A stretch of 64,000 nucleotides of DNA from Caldilineaceae bacterium (GCA_011523365.1 WTGY01000182.1:1-64000); one strand, 5' to 3'. Positions 1 through 10,485 are shown, numbered from the stretch's first letter. Notes: a model not told the origin generated them from the letters alone. Translations and numbers: made by a program.

Positions 1-195
1 TCTCTCATTATCGCCGAAGGAACACTCTTCGATCAATGTGCGGTTGTAGTATTAGTAGATACATTCATTGTTCATCTGCCCAAGATTGCAAGATTCCTGG
101 CGGATCAGACCCGCTTATATGCATTGGGCGCGTCCAATTGGCGTGAATGCTTACTTTCCGCACGGGACTTTTGTGACTATTGTATAGTCAGGGGG

Positions 196-225
196 TTGAT
201 CCTAAGGGCAGATCTGTGGTACAAT
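196..225 (+). promoter_or_regulatory. Extended -10 promoter for the PFOR genes
   Basis: TTGATC at 196-201 and TACAAT at 220-225 are separated by 18 bases. A TG at 217-218, one base before the -10 hexamer, gives an extended -10. Transcription would start near 232 and leave a leader of about 75 bases before the start codon at 308. Bases 1-195 show no gene that I can support. Confidence 0.6.
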
Positions 226-307
226 ACCCGAAATGGACGGATTAGACTGTTGCAGATCTTGAATCCGCCCCTATTTCGTACGCCAAATTGGCATCAGGAG
301 GATGACC

Positions 308-2338
308 ATGGCAGACACAAATAACCTTTCCGGTTCTTCTGAGACGCTCTCAGACAACCTGAATGGGCATGTGCCGTACCCGGGTATCCCAACGACGACA
401 GATGGAGCCGGCTCGGTAGTTTGGGCCGAGACACACATAACACAGGCCGCTTGCGCCTATCCGATTACTTCATCGACAACGATGGGCGGCGGCTACGGCT
501 CCGCTGTTGCCAATGGCGCCCGCAACCTTTGGGGCGACCGGTTAATGTTCCTGGAGCCGGAGTCCGAACACAGCGCCGCCGCCGCTTGTGAAGGGTTTGC
601 AGTGGCGGGTGGCCGGGTCAGCAACTATACGTCGGGCCAGGGCCTGATACTGATGCACGAAGTGTTGTACACGATTTCAGGCAAGCGCCTGCCGGTAGTT
701 TTTCACATCGGCGCACGCGCACTTACAAGCCACAGCTTAAATGTTCACGCCGGACATGACGACGTCATGTCCGTTTCTGATTCCGGTTGGGGAATATTGT
801 TTGGACGAACTGCCCAGGAGTCGGGCGACCTGGCGCTTATCGCACGCCGCGCTGCTGAAGATAGCCGCACGCCCTTTTTCAATGTCCAGGATGGATTCCT
901 CACGACGCACACTGTTGAAGATGTCCTGCTCTGCGAACCGGAGATGATGAAGGAGTACATCGGCAAGCCGGAGGACAAGCTGGTAAATCTGTTCAACCCT
1001 TATAACCCGGTGATGACCGGTGTTGTTCAGAACCAGGACAGTTACATGAAGGGCAAGATTGCGCAGCGCGACTATTATTCTCAGGTAGGAGACGCTGTGC
1101 AAAATGCGATGGATGAGTTCTACCGCCTGACGGGCCGGCAGTACCAGATGCTCGACAGTTACGGCATGGAGGATGCCGAGTACGCCATCGTCGGTATGGG
1201 TTGCATGATTGAAACAGCCAAGGCGACCGTCGATTACATTCGGCGTGAAGAAGGGATAAAGCTTGGGGTCGTTCATATCACGTGCTACCGACCTTTTCCA
1301 AGTCAGCAGATTGTAGAGGCGTTGAAACATCTGCGCGGTTTCACCGTTCTCGAGCGAATGGATGACCCGATTGCGCCGAACAATCCGGTAACGAACGACA
1401 TCAAGGCCGCATTTGCCGATGCGTATACGGGAAGCCCGGGATTTGCGGCTATCGACGACATTCCCAAGATTTTCAGCGGTGCGGCCGGTCTGGGAAGCCG
1501 CGACGTCCGGCCAGGGCACTTTATATCGATTGCACGCAACATGGTTGAGGAAGGTCCCCGCTTCTTCGTGGTAGGTATCAAGCATGACCTGGCACTGCCG
1601 ATGAACGGCGACCCCGACGTTCGCCCCAAGGGCGCATTTTCAATGCGCGGTCATTCGGTGGGCGGCTTTGGCTCAGTAACAACTAACAAAGTCATCGCCA
1701 CCATCGCCGGGGACATTTTTGGGAAGAAGGTGCAGGCTTATCCCAAGTACGGTTCGGAGAAAAAGGGTCTACCCACCACGTACTATCTGACAGTGGCGGA
1801 CGAACCGATTTTGACTCATTGTGAACTTAACAACGTTGATTTCGTTCCCATGAACGACATTAACGCGTTCTTCACCAGCAATCCTCTTGCCGGAATACAG
1901 ACCGGCGGTACGCTCTTTGTGCAGACCAACAAGTCAACGCCCGAAGACGTTTGGGCAAATGTACCGCCCAAGGCAAAGGACCTGATTCGAGAGAAGCGGT
2001 TGCGGGTCGTGGCCGCGGACGGTGCAAAGATCGCCCGTGAAGAGGCCCCGGTTGCCGACCTGGAAGTACGTATGCAGGGCATTGTTCTTTTGGGGATTTT
2101 CCTGCGGGTGACGCCATTTGCAGGTGACGCAGATCTCGATGATGCAGATGTCATGGAACGCTCCGAGCAGGCGCTGCGCAAGTATTTTGGCAAGCGGGGC
2201 GAGGCGGTCGTCCAGGCCAATATGCGCTGCGTAAGGCGCGGCTACGAAGAGGCCTTCGAGATTCCGTCAGAGATCATCGCGCAAGACATTACCTCGCCCG
2301 TGCTCGTGCCGGGTGCAGAGATTACACTGTTTGCTTAG
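308..2338 (+). CDS. Pyruvate:ferredoxin oxidoreductase, subunit with domains I-III
   Basis: This is the N-terminal half of a pyruvate (2-oxoacid):ferredoxin oxidoreductase, the enzyme that converts pyruvate and CoA to acetyl-CoA and CO2 and reduces ferredoxin. Residues about 40-270 match the POR_N domain (AYPITSSTTMGGGYGS, then LEPESEHSAA), 300-420 match domain II, and 425-640 match the gamma domain carrying the NKV...GDIFGKK region. The thiamine-pyrophosphate and iron-sulfur domains are missing here and are in the next gene. Start: the ATG at 302 touches the AGGAGG at 296-301, while the ATG at 308 is six bases from it, so I use 308 (676 residues). The next gene begins 57 bases downstream, so the two are probably cotranscribed. 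Splitting between domains III and IV differs from the usual single chain of about 1170 residues. Confidence 0.9.
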   Translation: MADTNNLSGSSETLSDNLNGHVPYPGIPTTTDGAGSVVWAETHITQAACAYPITSSTTMGGGYGSAVANGARNLWGDRLMFLEPESEHSAAAACEGFAVAGGRVSNYTSGQGLILMHEVLYTISGKRLPVVFHIGARALTSHSLNVHAGHDDVMSVSDSGWGILFGRTAQESGDLALIARRAAEDSRTPFFNVQDGFLTTHTVEDVLLCEPEMMKEYIGKPEDKLVNLFNPYNPVMTGVVQNQDSYMKGKIAQRDYYSQVGDAVQNAMDEFYRLTGRQYQMLDSYGMEDAEYAIVGMGCMIETAKATVDYIRREEGIKLGVVHITCYRPFPSQQIVEALKHLRGFTVLERMDDPIAPNNPVTNDIKAAFADAYTGSPGFAAIDDIPKIFSGAAGLGSRDVRPGHFISIARNMVEEGPRFFVVGIKHDLALPMNGDPDVRPKGAFSMRGHSVGGFGSVTTNKVIATIAGDIFGKKVQAYPKYGSEKKGLPTTYYLTVADEPILTHCELNNVDFVPMNDINAFFTSNPLAGIQTGGTLFVQTNKSTPEDVWANVPPKAKDLIREKRLRVVAADGAKIAREEAPVADLEVRMQGIVLLGIFLRVTPFAGDADLDDADVMERSEQALRKYFGKRGEAVVQANMRCVRRGYEEAFEIPSEIIAQDITSPVLVPGAEITLFA

Positions 2339-2395
2339 TCATTCGACGGCATCAGAGGTAACGGTGCTCAACCTACTTGAAAGGCGGTAACTCCT

Positions 2396-4081
2396 ATGGG
2401 TGTTACGGTAAATACGTTCGACATTCGAAATCTGACGCGGACGGCGAACGGCCACGACGAACTTGATGGAACTGACGTACTGGCCGGATCGACGGTCGAG
2501 GGCACCAATGGCTACGACAGCGGCTATGAGGCGTCGATCATCGATGCCCACGACTTTTTCGAGAGGGTCGTTCAGGAGTACAACGAGGGGCCGGGACCTG
2601 AGTCGCTAGAGGCCGATATTGGCGTGGCGCGATCCGTCATTCCAGCCGGAACCGGCGCGTATCGCGATTTCAGTTACATTGCGCCAGAGATTCCTGAGTA
2701 CATCCAGGAAAACTGCACGGGCTGCATGAGTTGCGTCACGCAGTGCCCGGATACGGCTATTCTGGGCAAAGTCGTGACGGATGATGAGCTGACTGCGGCC
2801 TTGGACGACATAGAGGATGACGCCGAGCGCGGTTTCATGTCGAAGCAGTTTGCCGAGACGAATAAGTTCTACAAAGTTCCGGCCAAGAGAAAAAAGACAC
2901 CCGGAAAGTTCGGCATCTTCATCGACCCCACGAAGTGCAAAGGCTGCGCTGAGTGTGTCGAGGCCTGCGATGACCTCGGCTACCATGCGTTGAAGATGAT
3001 CGAAAAGGAAGACACGACTGTTCCCATTTACCAGAAGAGCATCGACTTTTTCCGCAAGCTGCCGCCGACGCCGCAGGAGTTCATCAACGAGCGCGTTGCC
3101 GTCGACATGATGCTGGCCGAGCAGAGCATGTTGTACGTTGGCGGGGCAGGTTCCTGCGCGGGTTGCGGCGAAGCGACGGCGATCCGCATGTGGCTGGCAG
3201 CGCTGGGCTACAAGTACGGATCCGAGAATATCGGCATCGCCGCAAGCACGGGTTGCAATACGGTTTACGGCAGCACCTATCCTTACAATCCATACATTGT
3301 TCCGTGGAGCAACTCGCTTTTTGAAGACGGCCCCACATTCGCCATGGGCCTGCGGATGCGCTGGGACCAGTTGGGCTGGCAGGACAAGCAGCTGTGGGTC
3401 ATGGGCGGCGACGGCGCGATGCTGGATATCGGTTTTCAAGCCCTGAGCCGGATGCTTGCCAGCGGAATGAACATCAAGGTGCTTGTTCTGGACACGCAGG
3501 TGTATTCCAATACAGGCGGACAGACCAGTACCGCTTCGTTCACGGGGCAGGACTCCAAGATGTATTCGCACGGAAAGGTTCTTGCCGGCAAGCAGGAGAT
3601 GCGCAAGGAACTGGGCCGCATTGCCATGATGCACCCCCACACTTACGTGTCGCAGACGGTACAGTCGGTCCCCAATCATTTCTACAAGTCGATTCTGGAA
3701 GCTGCCGAGTTCGAGGGGCCGGCAATCGTAAACGTATTTACGACCTGCCAGCCTGAGCATGGCGTGGCCGACAACATGGCGCGGCACCAGGCCAAGCTGG
3801 CGGTAGACAGCCGTGCCTTCCCGATGTTTGTCTATGATCCTCGCAAGGGCGACACGATTCGGGAGCGCCTGAGCCTTCAGGGGAACCCGGCGGTCAAGGA
3901 AGATTGGTATACGATCAAGAAGACGGGTGAAACGATAGATTTCATCACATTCGCCCGATCGGAAGGCCGTTTCTCCAAGCAGTTTGACAAGGAAGGCAAC
4001 CCGTCTGAGGTACTGATGGCAGCACAGGCCGACCGGCTTGCGAACTGGCATCTGCTGCAGGAGATGGCTGGAATTCGCTAA
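2396..4081 (+). CDS. Pyruvate:ferredoxin oxidoreductase, ferredoxin and TPP subunit
   Basis: This is the complementary C-terminal half of the enzyme. After an N-terminal stretch of about 100 residues it has two 4Fe-4S motifs, CTGCMSCVTQCP and CKGCAECVEACD. Next comes the thiamine-pyrophosphate domain with CAGCGEAT (a further cluster ligand region), STGCNTVYG and the GDGAMLDIGFQALSRML diphosphate-binding segment, then DTQVYSNTGGQTS, which is typical of PFOR. Together with the upstream gene it rebuilds all domains of a one-chain PFOR (about 1240 residues in total). AAAGGCGG precedes the ATG. The two products must pair for activity. Pyruvate is the likeliest substrate, but another 2-oxoacid cannot be excluded. 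Confidence 0.9.
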   Translation: MGVTVNTFDIRNLTRTANGHDELDGTDVLAGSTVEGTNGYDSGYEASIIDAHDFFERVVQEYNEGPGPESLEADIGVARSVIPAGTGAYRDFSYIAPEIPEYIQENCTGCMSCVTQCPDTAILGKVVTDDELTAALDDIEDDAERGFMSKQFAETNKFYKVPAKRKKTPGKFGIFIDPTKCKGCAECVEACDDLGYHALKMIEKEDTTVPIYQKSIDFFRKLPPTPQEFINERVAVDMMLAEQSMLYVGGAGSCAGCGEATAIRMWLAALGYKYGSENIGIAASTGCNTVYGSTYPYNPYIVPWSNSLFEDGPTFAMGLRMRWDQLGWQDKQLWVMGGDGAMLDIGFQALSRMLASGMNIKVLVLDTQVYSNTGGQTSTASFTGQDSKMYSHGKVLAGKQEMRKELGRIAMMHPHTYVSQTVQSVPNHFYKSILEAAEFEGPAIVNVFTTCQPEHGVADNMARHQAKLAVDSRAFPMFVYDPRKGDTIRERLSLQGNPAVKEDWYTIKKTGETIDFITFARSEGRFSKQFDKEGNPSEVLMAAQADRLANWHLLQEMAGIR

Positions 4082-4305
4082 TTGATGACTGTACAGATGT
4101 TTGCTGGTTTTATCGAATTACGCGCGAGGAGAGGGAGATCGAGATAAGGTCTCCTTGCCGAGATTCGCGTTTCCAGACGAAGAGTGCTACGTAACGGGGT
4201 GCGGCAACGCACTCCGTTTGTTTTGGGCAGAGTGACTCCGGGTAGGTCCACGCGATGGACGGAGAGGAACCTGGACCATTTTGCAGTAGACAAGGAAAGT
4301 GCGGA

Positions 4306-5439
4306 ATGAAGCTGGCCGACAACGCCACCAGATCGGGAACTGCTGAAGACCTTGCAATTCAGTCGAATTCAGAAGCGGCGGAGGAATCAGGCGGACTAGC
4401 AACTCCTGCGTCGATCACGACGGACATCTTGCCTTCGGACTCGGCCACCGACTTGGAGGTGCCGGCCCTGCCGACGGAGTCGCTCCTTGAGATGTATCGC
4501 AAGGCATTGGCGATCCGGCTAATGGAAGAGGCGCTTCTTGCTGCTGCCGAAGAGGGGCAGATCGGGGGCGCGATGCACACTGCGATCGGCCATGAGGCCA
4601 ATGCCGTTGGCGCCGCCTATGCGCTGCAGCAAGGAGACTATGTTACGTGCACCTATCGCGGCCACCATCATGGACTGGCGTGGGGCATGGATCCGGGGCG
4701 GGCCATTGCCGAAGTTATGGGCCGCAGCGACGGCTTTGCCAAGGGCAAGGGTGGCTCGATGCACTTTGTATCGCCTGAAAGCGGCATGATGGGAGCGAAC
4801 GGCATCGTCGCCGCGCAGGTTCCCCACGCCGCGGGCCTGGCGCTGGCGAGCCAACTGCGCGGCGAGGACAGAGTGGCGATTACTTTTTTCGGTGACGGCG
4901 CGCTGTTCCAAGGGGTGATGCACGAGACGTTCAACATTGCAGCCAAATGGAAGCTGCCGCTCATCTTCTACTGTGAGAACAACCGATACTCGGAGATGAC
5001 GCCGATCTGGCGTACCTCTTCGATAGAAGATATCTTTCTGTTTCCGCGTGCCTACGGCATGGCGACGATGCAGATCGACGGCAATGACGTGGAAATCGTC
5101 CACGCGGCAGTGAGCCGGGCTGCAGAGCGGGCCAGGTCCGGCTCGGGCCCCACTTTCATCGAGGGCATCACGTACCGCCTAGCCGGACACATGGCCGGGG
5201 ATTTGGAGACCTACCGCCCGCCGGAAGAGGTCGAAAAGCAGAAGGCATACGAACCGCTGGTTGTTTTGAGGAGTAAGCTGTTGAAAAGAGGTGTAGGCGA
5301 GACCGCCATAGCCGGCATCGACAGGGAAGTCGATGACATGATTGACGAAGCCGTGGCATTCGCTGAAAAGAGCCCATGGCCAGACGCAGCCGAGACGTAT
5401 CGGGATGTCTTTGTTGACTCCGCTGCCAGTAACGCTTGA
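4306..5439 (+). CDS. pdhA: 2-oxoacid dehydrogenase E1 component, alpha subunit
   Basis: Thiamine-diphosphate-dependent E1 alpha of a pyruvate, branched-chain 2-oxoacid or acetoin dehydrogenase complex. It has the [15 protein letters not shown] and [12 protein letters not shown] regions, the KGKGGSMH segment, and the TPP motif beginning GDGALFQG and ending in ENN about 30 residues later. The first 60 or so residues are an acidic, poorly conserved extension. The open frame reaches back to 4255, but AAGGA at 4292-4296 stands nine bases before the ATG at 4306, which I prefer (377 residues). The 224 bases after the PFOR gene hold no other gene and may carry a separate promoter. E1 beta follows after 64 bases. 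The substrate is inferred from the family and is not proven. Confidence 0.85.
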   Translation: MKLADNATRSGTAEDLAIQSNSEAAEESGGLATPASITTDILPSDSATDLEVPALPTESLLEMYRKALAIRLMEEALLAAAEEGQIGGAMHTAIGHEANAVGAAYALQQGDYVTCTYRGHHHGLAWGMDPGRAIAEVMGRSDGFAKGKGGSMHFVSPESGMMGANGIVAAQVPHAAGLALASQLRGEDRVAITFFGDGALFQGVMHETFNIAAKWKLPLIFYCENNRYSEMTPIWRTSSIEDIFLFPRAYGMATMQIDGNDVEIVHAAVSRAAERARSGSGPTFIEGITYRLAGHMAGDLETYRPPEEVEKQKAYEPLVVLRSKLLKRGVGETAIAGIDREVDDMIDEAVAFAEKSPWPDAAETYRDVFVDSAASNA

Positions 5440-5503
5440 GGGCTGAATCGTTGGAGGCACCAGTCGAACCGGCAGGTACTTTCGGAACGCGAGACTCATT
5501 TCT

Positions 5504-6490
5504 ATGCGAAGAACCACCTACATTCAGGCGATAAACGAAGCGCTGAGAGAAGAGATGCAGCGTGACGAGAACGTCTTCCTTATTGGCGAGGACATCGGCC
5601 ACTACGGCGGGTTGTTCCGGGTAACCCGCAACCTGCTTGACGAATTTGGCGACAGGAGGGTACTCGACACGCCCATAAGCGAGCAGGCTTTCATGGGCAT
5701 GGCATTGGGCGCGGCAACAGTGGGTATGCGGCCTGTCGTCGAGTTGATGTATATGGATTTCACGCTGGTAGCCGCCGACCAGATCTTCAACCAGATTGCA
5801 AAATACCGCTACATGACGGGCGGTCTGCTGAAAGTTCCTGTGGTGATACGGGGCCAGCAAGGCGGAGGGAAACACTACGGCTCCCAGCACAGCCAGTCAG
5901 TTGACAGCCTCTACGCCCACTTTCCCGGCATCAGGGTTGTCGCGCCGGCAACGCCCTACGATGCCAAGGGCCTTCTCAAGACAGCTATCCGCGACGACAA
6001 TCCCGTTGCCTTCCTCGAGCACAAAATGCTTTACTTCACTCGCGGCGAGGCACCGCCGCCAGACGAGGAGTACCTGATACCCTTAGGCAAGGCGGACGTC
6101 AAGCGGGTAGGAACGGACGTGACGATAGCGACATTCAGCTACTGCCTGCACCAGGCCCTGGAGGCGGCGGAGACACTTGCGGATCAGCACGGCTTCAGTT
6201 GCGAGGTTGTGGACTTGCGCACTGTCGAGCCGCTGGACACGGATACGGTCTGGGAATCGGTAGCCAAGACAGGGCGACTGCTGGCGGTTCACGAGTCCTA
6301 TGCGAATTGTGGCGTGGGGGCAGAGCTAGTAGCCCGGGCGTACGAGGAGGCCCCGTACCTGCTGAAGGCGCCAGCGCGCCGGCTGGGTATGGCACCGGTT
6401 TCGATTCCCGTCTCACGCGTGCTTGAGGCGGAGGTCTTGCCCTGGAAGGAAGAGATCGTCGCTACTGTACTGGATATGGAGCGGCGTTAG
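5504..6490 (+). CDS. pdhB: 2-oxoacid dehydrogenase E1 component, beta subunit
   Basis: E1 beta pairs with the upstream E1 alpha to decarboxylate a 2-oxoacid and reductively acylate the lipoyl group of E2. The 328 residues match the usual family length of about 325. Clear marks are [31 protein letters not shown], the [22 protein letters not shown] segment around residues 83-104 and [15 protein letters not shown]-terminal transketolase domain follows ([24 protein letters not shown]). The ATG has only a weak ribosome-binding site. The gene is 12 bases from the E2 gene, so the three genes form one unit. No E3 (dihydrolipoamide dehydrogenase) lies in this window. Confidence 0.9.
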   Translation: MRRTTYIQAINEALREEMQRDENVFLIGEDIGHYGGLFRVTRNLLDEFGDRRVLDTPISEQAFMGMALGAATVGMRPVVELMYMDFTLVAADQIFNQIAKYRYMTGGLLKVPVVIRGQQGGGKHYGSQHSQSVDSLYAHFPGIRVVAPATPYDAKGLLKTAIRDDNPVAFLEHKMLYFTRGEAPPPDEEYLIPLGKADVKRVGTDVTIATFSYCLHQALEAAETLADQHGFSCEVVDLRTVEPLDTDTVWESVAKTGRLLAVHESYANCGVGAELVARAYEEAPYLLKAPARRLGMAPVSIPVSRVLEAEVLPWKEEIVATVLDMERR

Positions 6491-6502
6491 AAAGGTAGAT
6501 CA

Positions 6503-8074
6503 ATGGCTACGGAAGTAACCCTACCCGAAATGGGGGAGGAAGTCGAGGACGTAACGATCAGCCGCTGGCTCGTGAAGGAAGGTCAAGAGGTCAGTGCGGG
6601 AGATCCACTTCTTGAGATAGCAACTGATAAGGTGGATACCGAAGTGCCGGCGCCTGCGAGCGGGACGCTGCTCTCAATTCGCTTCAGTGAGGGAGAGATC
6701 GTCGAATTGGACGCGGTCATTGCGGTGATTGGAGAGGCGACGGAGGAGATCGCACCGGCGTCGCCTGACTCTGCTATCGCTGATGACGAATCGGGCCAGC
6801 CGGTCTCTGCGGGCACGGCGGGCGACCTTACTGTTTCGCATTTGGTCGAAAACCAATATGCCCAAAGGAGGGAAGTCAGAGCCACACCCGTAGCCCGAAG
6901 GGTAGCGGCCGAGGCGGGAATCGTCCTTTCTGCTGTTCCCGGACGTGACGGCGAGCAACTGACAAAGGGTGACGTGGAGGCATACCTGGAGGAGGCGAGA
7001 GGGGCAAGCAGCCCGGAGCCGGATGCTGTGACGGGAGAAGGGGCGGAAACTCAAGGCGAGGCCACATCTCTTGACGATTCAGTCGTCCCCCTTGCGGTAC
7101 GGCGTCTGGCGGCGAACTATGATATCGACATGCGAGCGGCAGCAGCGGGTCGGCCTCTCGGCACTCTGAGCCGACAGAAGCTGATCGAATTCGCTCGCGA
7201 GCAAATGGGGCTAACTCATCTGACCGCGGCGGCATTCGACCATGCCCCGGCAAAGGCCGGCGCGTCCAAAGGGGAGCAGGGTACTGAATTGAAACCGGCA
7301 GTGGTGGACAGTGCGGCAGGCGAGCAGAAGGACAAAGGTGAAACGCTGGTACCACACAGCCGTATGCGCCAGATCATCGCAAGGAATATGGTGCAGAGCG
7401 CGTTTACTGCGCCCCACGTCACGACCGTTCACAGTGTGGATATGGGTAGTGTGACCGGCCACTACCAGGCAAATAAGGCGGTGTTCGCCAAACAAGGCGT
7501 ACGGCTGACTTTGACGGCATATATCGTGGCGGCCGTCGTGGAGGGGTTGCGGGCGGTACCGGCAGCCAACGCCGAGTGGACGGAAGAGGGGCTGCTTCTC
7601 AAGCATACCTACAACATCGGCATGGCTGTCGCCCTACCCGCTGACGCCACCGGGGTTGGCGGCCTGATCGTTCCGGTCATTCACGATGCGGGCGACATGA
7701 ATTTGATCGGAATTGCGCGCCAAGTAGCCGACCTTGCGGTACGTGCACGTGAGAACAGACTCAAGGCCGCAGATACGCAGGGGGGCACCTTTACGCTAAC
7801 GAACTACGGCACGTCGGGGAGTCTTTTTCAGACGCCAGTAATCCTGCAGCCACAGGTTGCCATTCTTGGGACGGGAGCTATAGAGAAGCGGCCGGTTGTC
7901 GTTAGCAGCGCTAAGCCGTACGAAGCCAGTGTGGAGGACTACCTGGCCTTTCGACCGATGATGGACCTGGCCTTGAGCTACGACCACCGCGTCCTGGACG
8001 GGGCGAGCGCCGATGCCTTCTGTGCGGCTGTCAAACGTGAGTTGGAGGATTGGCCGGGCTCGGCCCAACTCTGA
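6503..8074 (+). CDS. pdhC: Dihydrolipoamide acyltransferase (E2)
   Basis: E2 transfers the acyl group from its lipoyl arm to CoA and forms the core of the complex. Residues 1-77 are a lipoyl domain with the modified lysine in EIATDKVDTEVPAP (K43). Two segments resemble the peripheral subunit-binding domain: residues about 123-162 (ATPVARRVAAEAGI) and about 196-235 (PLAVRRLAANYDIDM). The catalytic domain spans about 285-523 and ends with the active-site motif YDHRVLDGA. Ala/Glu-rich linkers join the domains. Two binding-domain-like segments in one E2 are less common than one, and the second may be degenerate. The gene lies 12 bases after E1 beta. Acetyl specificity is inferred only. Confidence 0.88.
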   Translation: MATEVTLPEMGEEVEDVTISRWLVKEGQEVSAGDPLLEIATDKVDTEVPAPASGTLLSIRFSEGEIVELDAVIAVIGEATEEIAPASPDSAIADDESGQPVSAGTAGDLTVSHLVENQYAQRREVRATPVARRVAAEAGIVLSAVPGRDGEQLTKGDVEAYLEEARGASSPEPDAVTGEGAETQGEATSLDDSVVPLAVRRLAANYDIDMRAAAAGRPLGTLSRQKLIEFAREQMGLTHLTAAAFDHAPAKAGASKGEQGTELKPAVVDSAAGEQKDKGETLVPHSRMRQIIARNMVQSAFTAPHVTTVHSVDMGSVTGHYQANKAVFAKQGVRLTLTAYIVAAVVEGLRAVPAANAEWTEEGLLLKHTYNIGMAVALPADATGVGGLIVPVIHDAGDMNLIGIARQVADLAVRARENRLKAADTQGGTFTLTNYGTSGSLFQTPVILQPQVAILGTGAIEKRPVVVSSAKPYEASVEDYLAFRPMMDLALSYDHRVLDGASADAFCAAVKRELEDWPGSAQL

Positions 8075-8163
8075 CCTTGCCTTGCAAAAGTCGAGCAACG
8101 CTCAAGTGCGGGACGGGTGGCCGTCGGGGAAAATGAGTTGGGGAAGGCAGATGTAGAGTCGTT

Positions 8164-10485
8164 TCAGCTCTGACGTTGTAGTAGTTGGCCGGCCAGCTCC
8201 AGAAGCAGGGAACGGCCGGATGGTTCTCCGAGCGCCTGGGTAAGGGCCTGTATACCATCGTTGTGGTATTTGCGTACCTGAACGGCAGCCCATTGCCTGG
8301 CGCCAGTTTCTTCCAGCAGCGCGATCGCTTCCGACAGGTTTTCCTCCGTTATACCGCGGCGCCACAGGAATCTGAGGCCTTTCCCTCTTTCTGATTGCTG
8401 CAATCCGTACAGGAGGGGAAGACTTTTTTTTCGTCGCAGGATGTCGTTGCCGGCCGGCTTGCCTGTCACTTCAGAATCGCCCCAAATTCCAAGAATATCA
8501 TCCTGAATCTGAAACGCCAGTCCCATGGAATAGCCAAACCGGTACAGGCTTTCAATCTCAGCTTTGCGGGCACCGCCGAACAGAGCCCCGAGCGCGGTAG
8601 AGCCGGCGATCAGGGCGGCAGTTTTGCCGCCGATCATGCTCAGATATTCGGCGACGGTTACATCTTCTCGCTCCTCGAAGCTGAGGTCAAGGTGCTGGCC
8701 TTCTGTCAATTTGATGCAGATCTCGGTAAGGCGGCCGACAGCCGCGAGTGGGCGGCCGTTGCCGCCTGACAGTTCAGATATTCCGTCAGCAGAACCGGTT
8801 TCAGCCGACCGCAACAGTGCGGAATAGGCGAGGGCGAACATCGCGTCGCCAACATTTATGGCCTGGGGCACGCCCCATAGCGCCCAAAGAGTGGGCCGGT
8901 GACGGCGGGTCTCGTCGCCATCCTGGATATCGTCATGTACAAGCGAAAAGTTGTGCAGAATTTCGACCGCCGCGGCTGCTGGCAGTGCCTCGGCAGGACT
9001 GCCTCCTACCGCATCACAAGCCAGCAGACAGAGTAGAGGACGGACTCGCTTTCCTGCGGCAGTGGTGTGGGGACGGAGCAGTTCATCGGCCCAACCCATG
9101 TGATAGTGCATCATGGCGTAGTGGTCCGCCTGCATCGGATGGCGGATGACGAGAATGGACTGCATCTCTTCCTCAAGGCGCGGCAGCCACAGAGAGGCGA
9201 AGTCTTCCAGTGTCTCATGGTTCGTCTGTGTAGAAGCCGACGAAGGCTTGTCGCGTTCTCCGGCTTCGTGCGATGCCGTTTCGGCCGATGACTCCGTCCT
9301 GTCTGGTTGGGTGGTCGCGTCCGTGCCGGCTGAACCTGCGTCTATCTCAATGGACAGCTTCTCGCCCTTCCCGTCCTTATTCCCGAATTCGGATCGAGCA
9401 ACCTGACGCGTACTCGACAAGGATTGCGTGAACACTGGGGTCAGATCGGTCGCGCTTACCAGGACGCCTGGCAGACGCAGAGACTGGATGTCTCGGGAGC
9501 CGCTGGCGAACATTGCGATGCGCAGCTCCTCAACCAAGATGTCGATCTCTTCTTCAACTGCTGCGGCAGATTCTACGGCTCGCTTGAGGAAAGGTGCCGC
9601 CAGGCCAACAAGATCGGCGCCAAGGGCCACTGCCTTGGCGACATCCTGACCGCTGCGAATGCCTCCGCTAGCAAAGACAGGCAGGTCCGACCGGCCAGCT
9701 TCTTCGCGGGCAGCGCGGACATAGGAAAGGCTGGTGACGGTGGGGATGCCCCACTCACGATAGGCTGCTGCCAGCCGGCGGTGGCGTTCGGTGGGTGCGC
9801 GGTGCTTTTCGACTTCGCTCCAGGAAGTTCCCCCGGCGCCTGCCACGTCGATGGCGCTTATGCCGGCGCCGATGAGACTTCGTGCGGCCTGCCTGCTGAT
9901 TCCCCAGCCGACTTCCTTGGCAATGACAGGTACCCCGATCTGCTTGCAGACCTCTTCAATTCTTGACAGCAGTTCGCCCCAGAGGGTATCGCCTTCAGGT
10001 TGCAAGACCTCTTGCAGGGGGTTCAGATGCAGGATCAGGGCGTCCGCCTCGATCATGTCTACGGCGCGCCGGCAGTGTTCGACCGTGTAGCCATAGTTGA
10101 GCTGAACTGCGCCCAAGTTGGCAAAGACCAGTGCGTCAGGCGCATGCTTGCGCACTGAAAATGAGTCCTCGGCCGCGCTTTCCTCCAGCGCGGCGCGCTG
10201 GCTTCCGACGCCCATAGCCAGACCTTTCGCCTGCACGGCTTCCGCTAGGCGCCTGTTGACAAGCCCTGCCTGCGGTGTGCCGCCGGTCATTGAGCTGACC
10301 AGGATCGGGGCACAGAGTTGCTTGCGAAACAGGATGACTCTGGGGTCGATTGCTGCGAGATCGATCTCAGGCAGGGCCTGGTGTATGAAGTGGTAACGCT
10401 CAAAACCTGTTGTCAACTGCCGAAAGCCGACATCTTCTTGCAGGTTTATGCGTATGTGGTCGTCTTTTCTACCGGCTGTTGACAA
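8164..10485 (-). CDS. Fusion: type 2 IPP isomerase + polyprenyl diphosphate synthase
   Basis: One 773-residue frame encodes two consecutive isoprenoid enzymes. Residues 1-350 are an FMN-dependent type 2 isopentenyl-diphosphate isomerase ([57 protein letters not shown]). Residues about 351-425 form a Ser/Thr/Glu-rich linker. Residues 426-773 are a trans-polyprenyl diphosphate synthase with GKRVRP, the first Asp-rich motif DDIQD near residue 516 and the second Asp-rich region DDILG near residue 661, whose third Asp is replaced. The start is TTG: an in-frame stop lies directly upstream and GGGAGGGC precedes it at good spacing. The first half makes DMAPP from IPP and the second condenses it with IPP. 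Chain length cannot be read by eye. A T8 run lies inside the gene at about 8425. Confidence 0.88.
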   Translation of the reverse strand: MSTAGRKDDHIRINLQEDVGFRQLTTGFERYHFIHQALPEIDLAAIDPRVILFRKQLCAPILVSSMTGGTPQAGLVNRRLAEAVQAKGLAMGVGSQRAALEESAAEDSFSVRKHAPDALVFANLGAVQLNYGYTVEHCRRAVDMIEADALILHLNPLQEVLQPEGDTLWGELLSRIEEVCKQIGVPVIAKEVGWGISRQAARSLIGAGISAIDVAGAGGTSWSEVEKHRAPTERHRRLAAAYREWGIPTVTSLSYVRAAREEAGRSDLPVFASGGIRSGQDVAKAVALGADLVGLAAPFLKRAVESAAAVEEEIDILVEELRIAMFASGSRDIQSLRLPGVLVSATDLTPVFTQSLSSTRQVARSEFGNKDGKGEKLSIEIDAGSAGTDATTQPDRTESSAETASHEAGERDKPSSASTQTNHETLEDFASLWLPRLEEEMQSILVIRHPMQADHYAMMHYHMGWADELLRPHTTAAGKRVRPLLCLLACDAVGGSPAEALPAAAAVEILHNFSLVHDDIQDGDETRRHRPTLWALWGVPQAINVGDAMFALAYSALLRSAETGSADGISELSGGNGRPLAAVGRLTEICIKLTEGQHLDLSFEEREDVTVAEYLSMIGGKTAALIAGSTALGALFGGARKAEIESLYRFGYSMGLAFQIQDDILGIWGDSEVTGKPAGNDILRRKKSLPLLYGLQQSERGKGLRFLWRRGITEENLSEAIALLEETGARQWAAVQVRKYHNDGIQALTQALGEPSGRSLLLELAGQLLQRQS

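Noticed and set aside
124-324. A 66-codon frame at the left edge
   Set aside because: It spans the promoter and ribosome-binding site of the PFOR gene, and its composition is not protein-like.
2606-4051. A 481-codon open frame on the minus strand
   Set aside because: It lies opposite the PFOR ferredoxin/TPP gene, whose motifs are clear. High GC at third positions opens the antisense frame.
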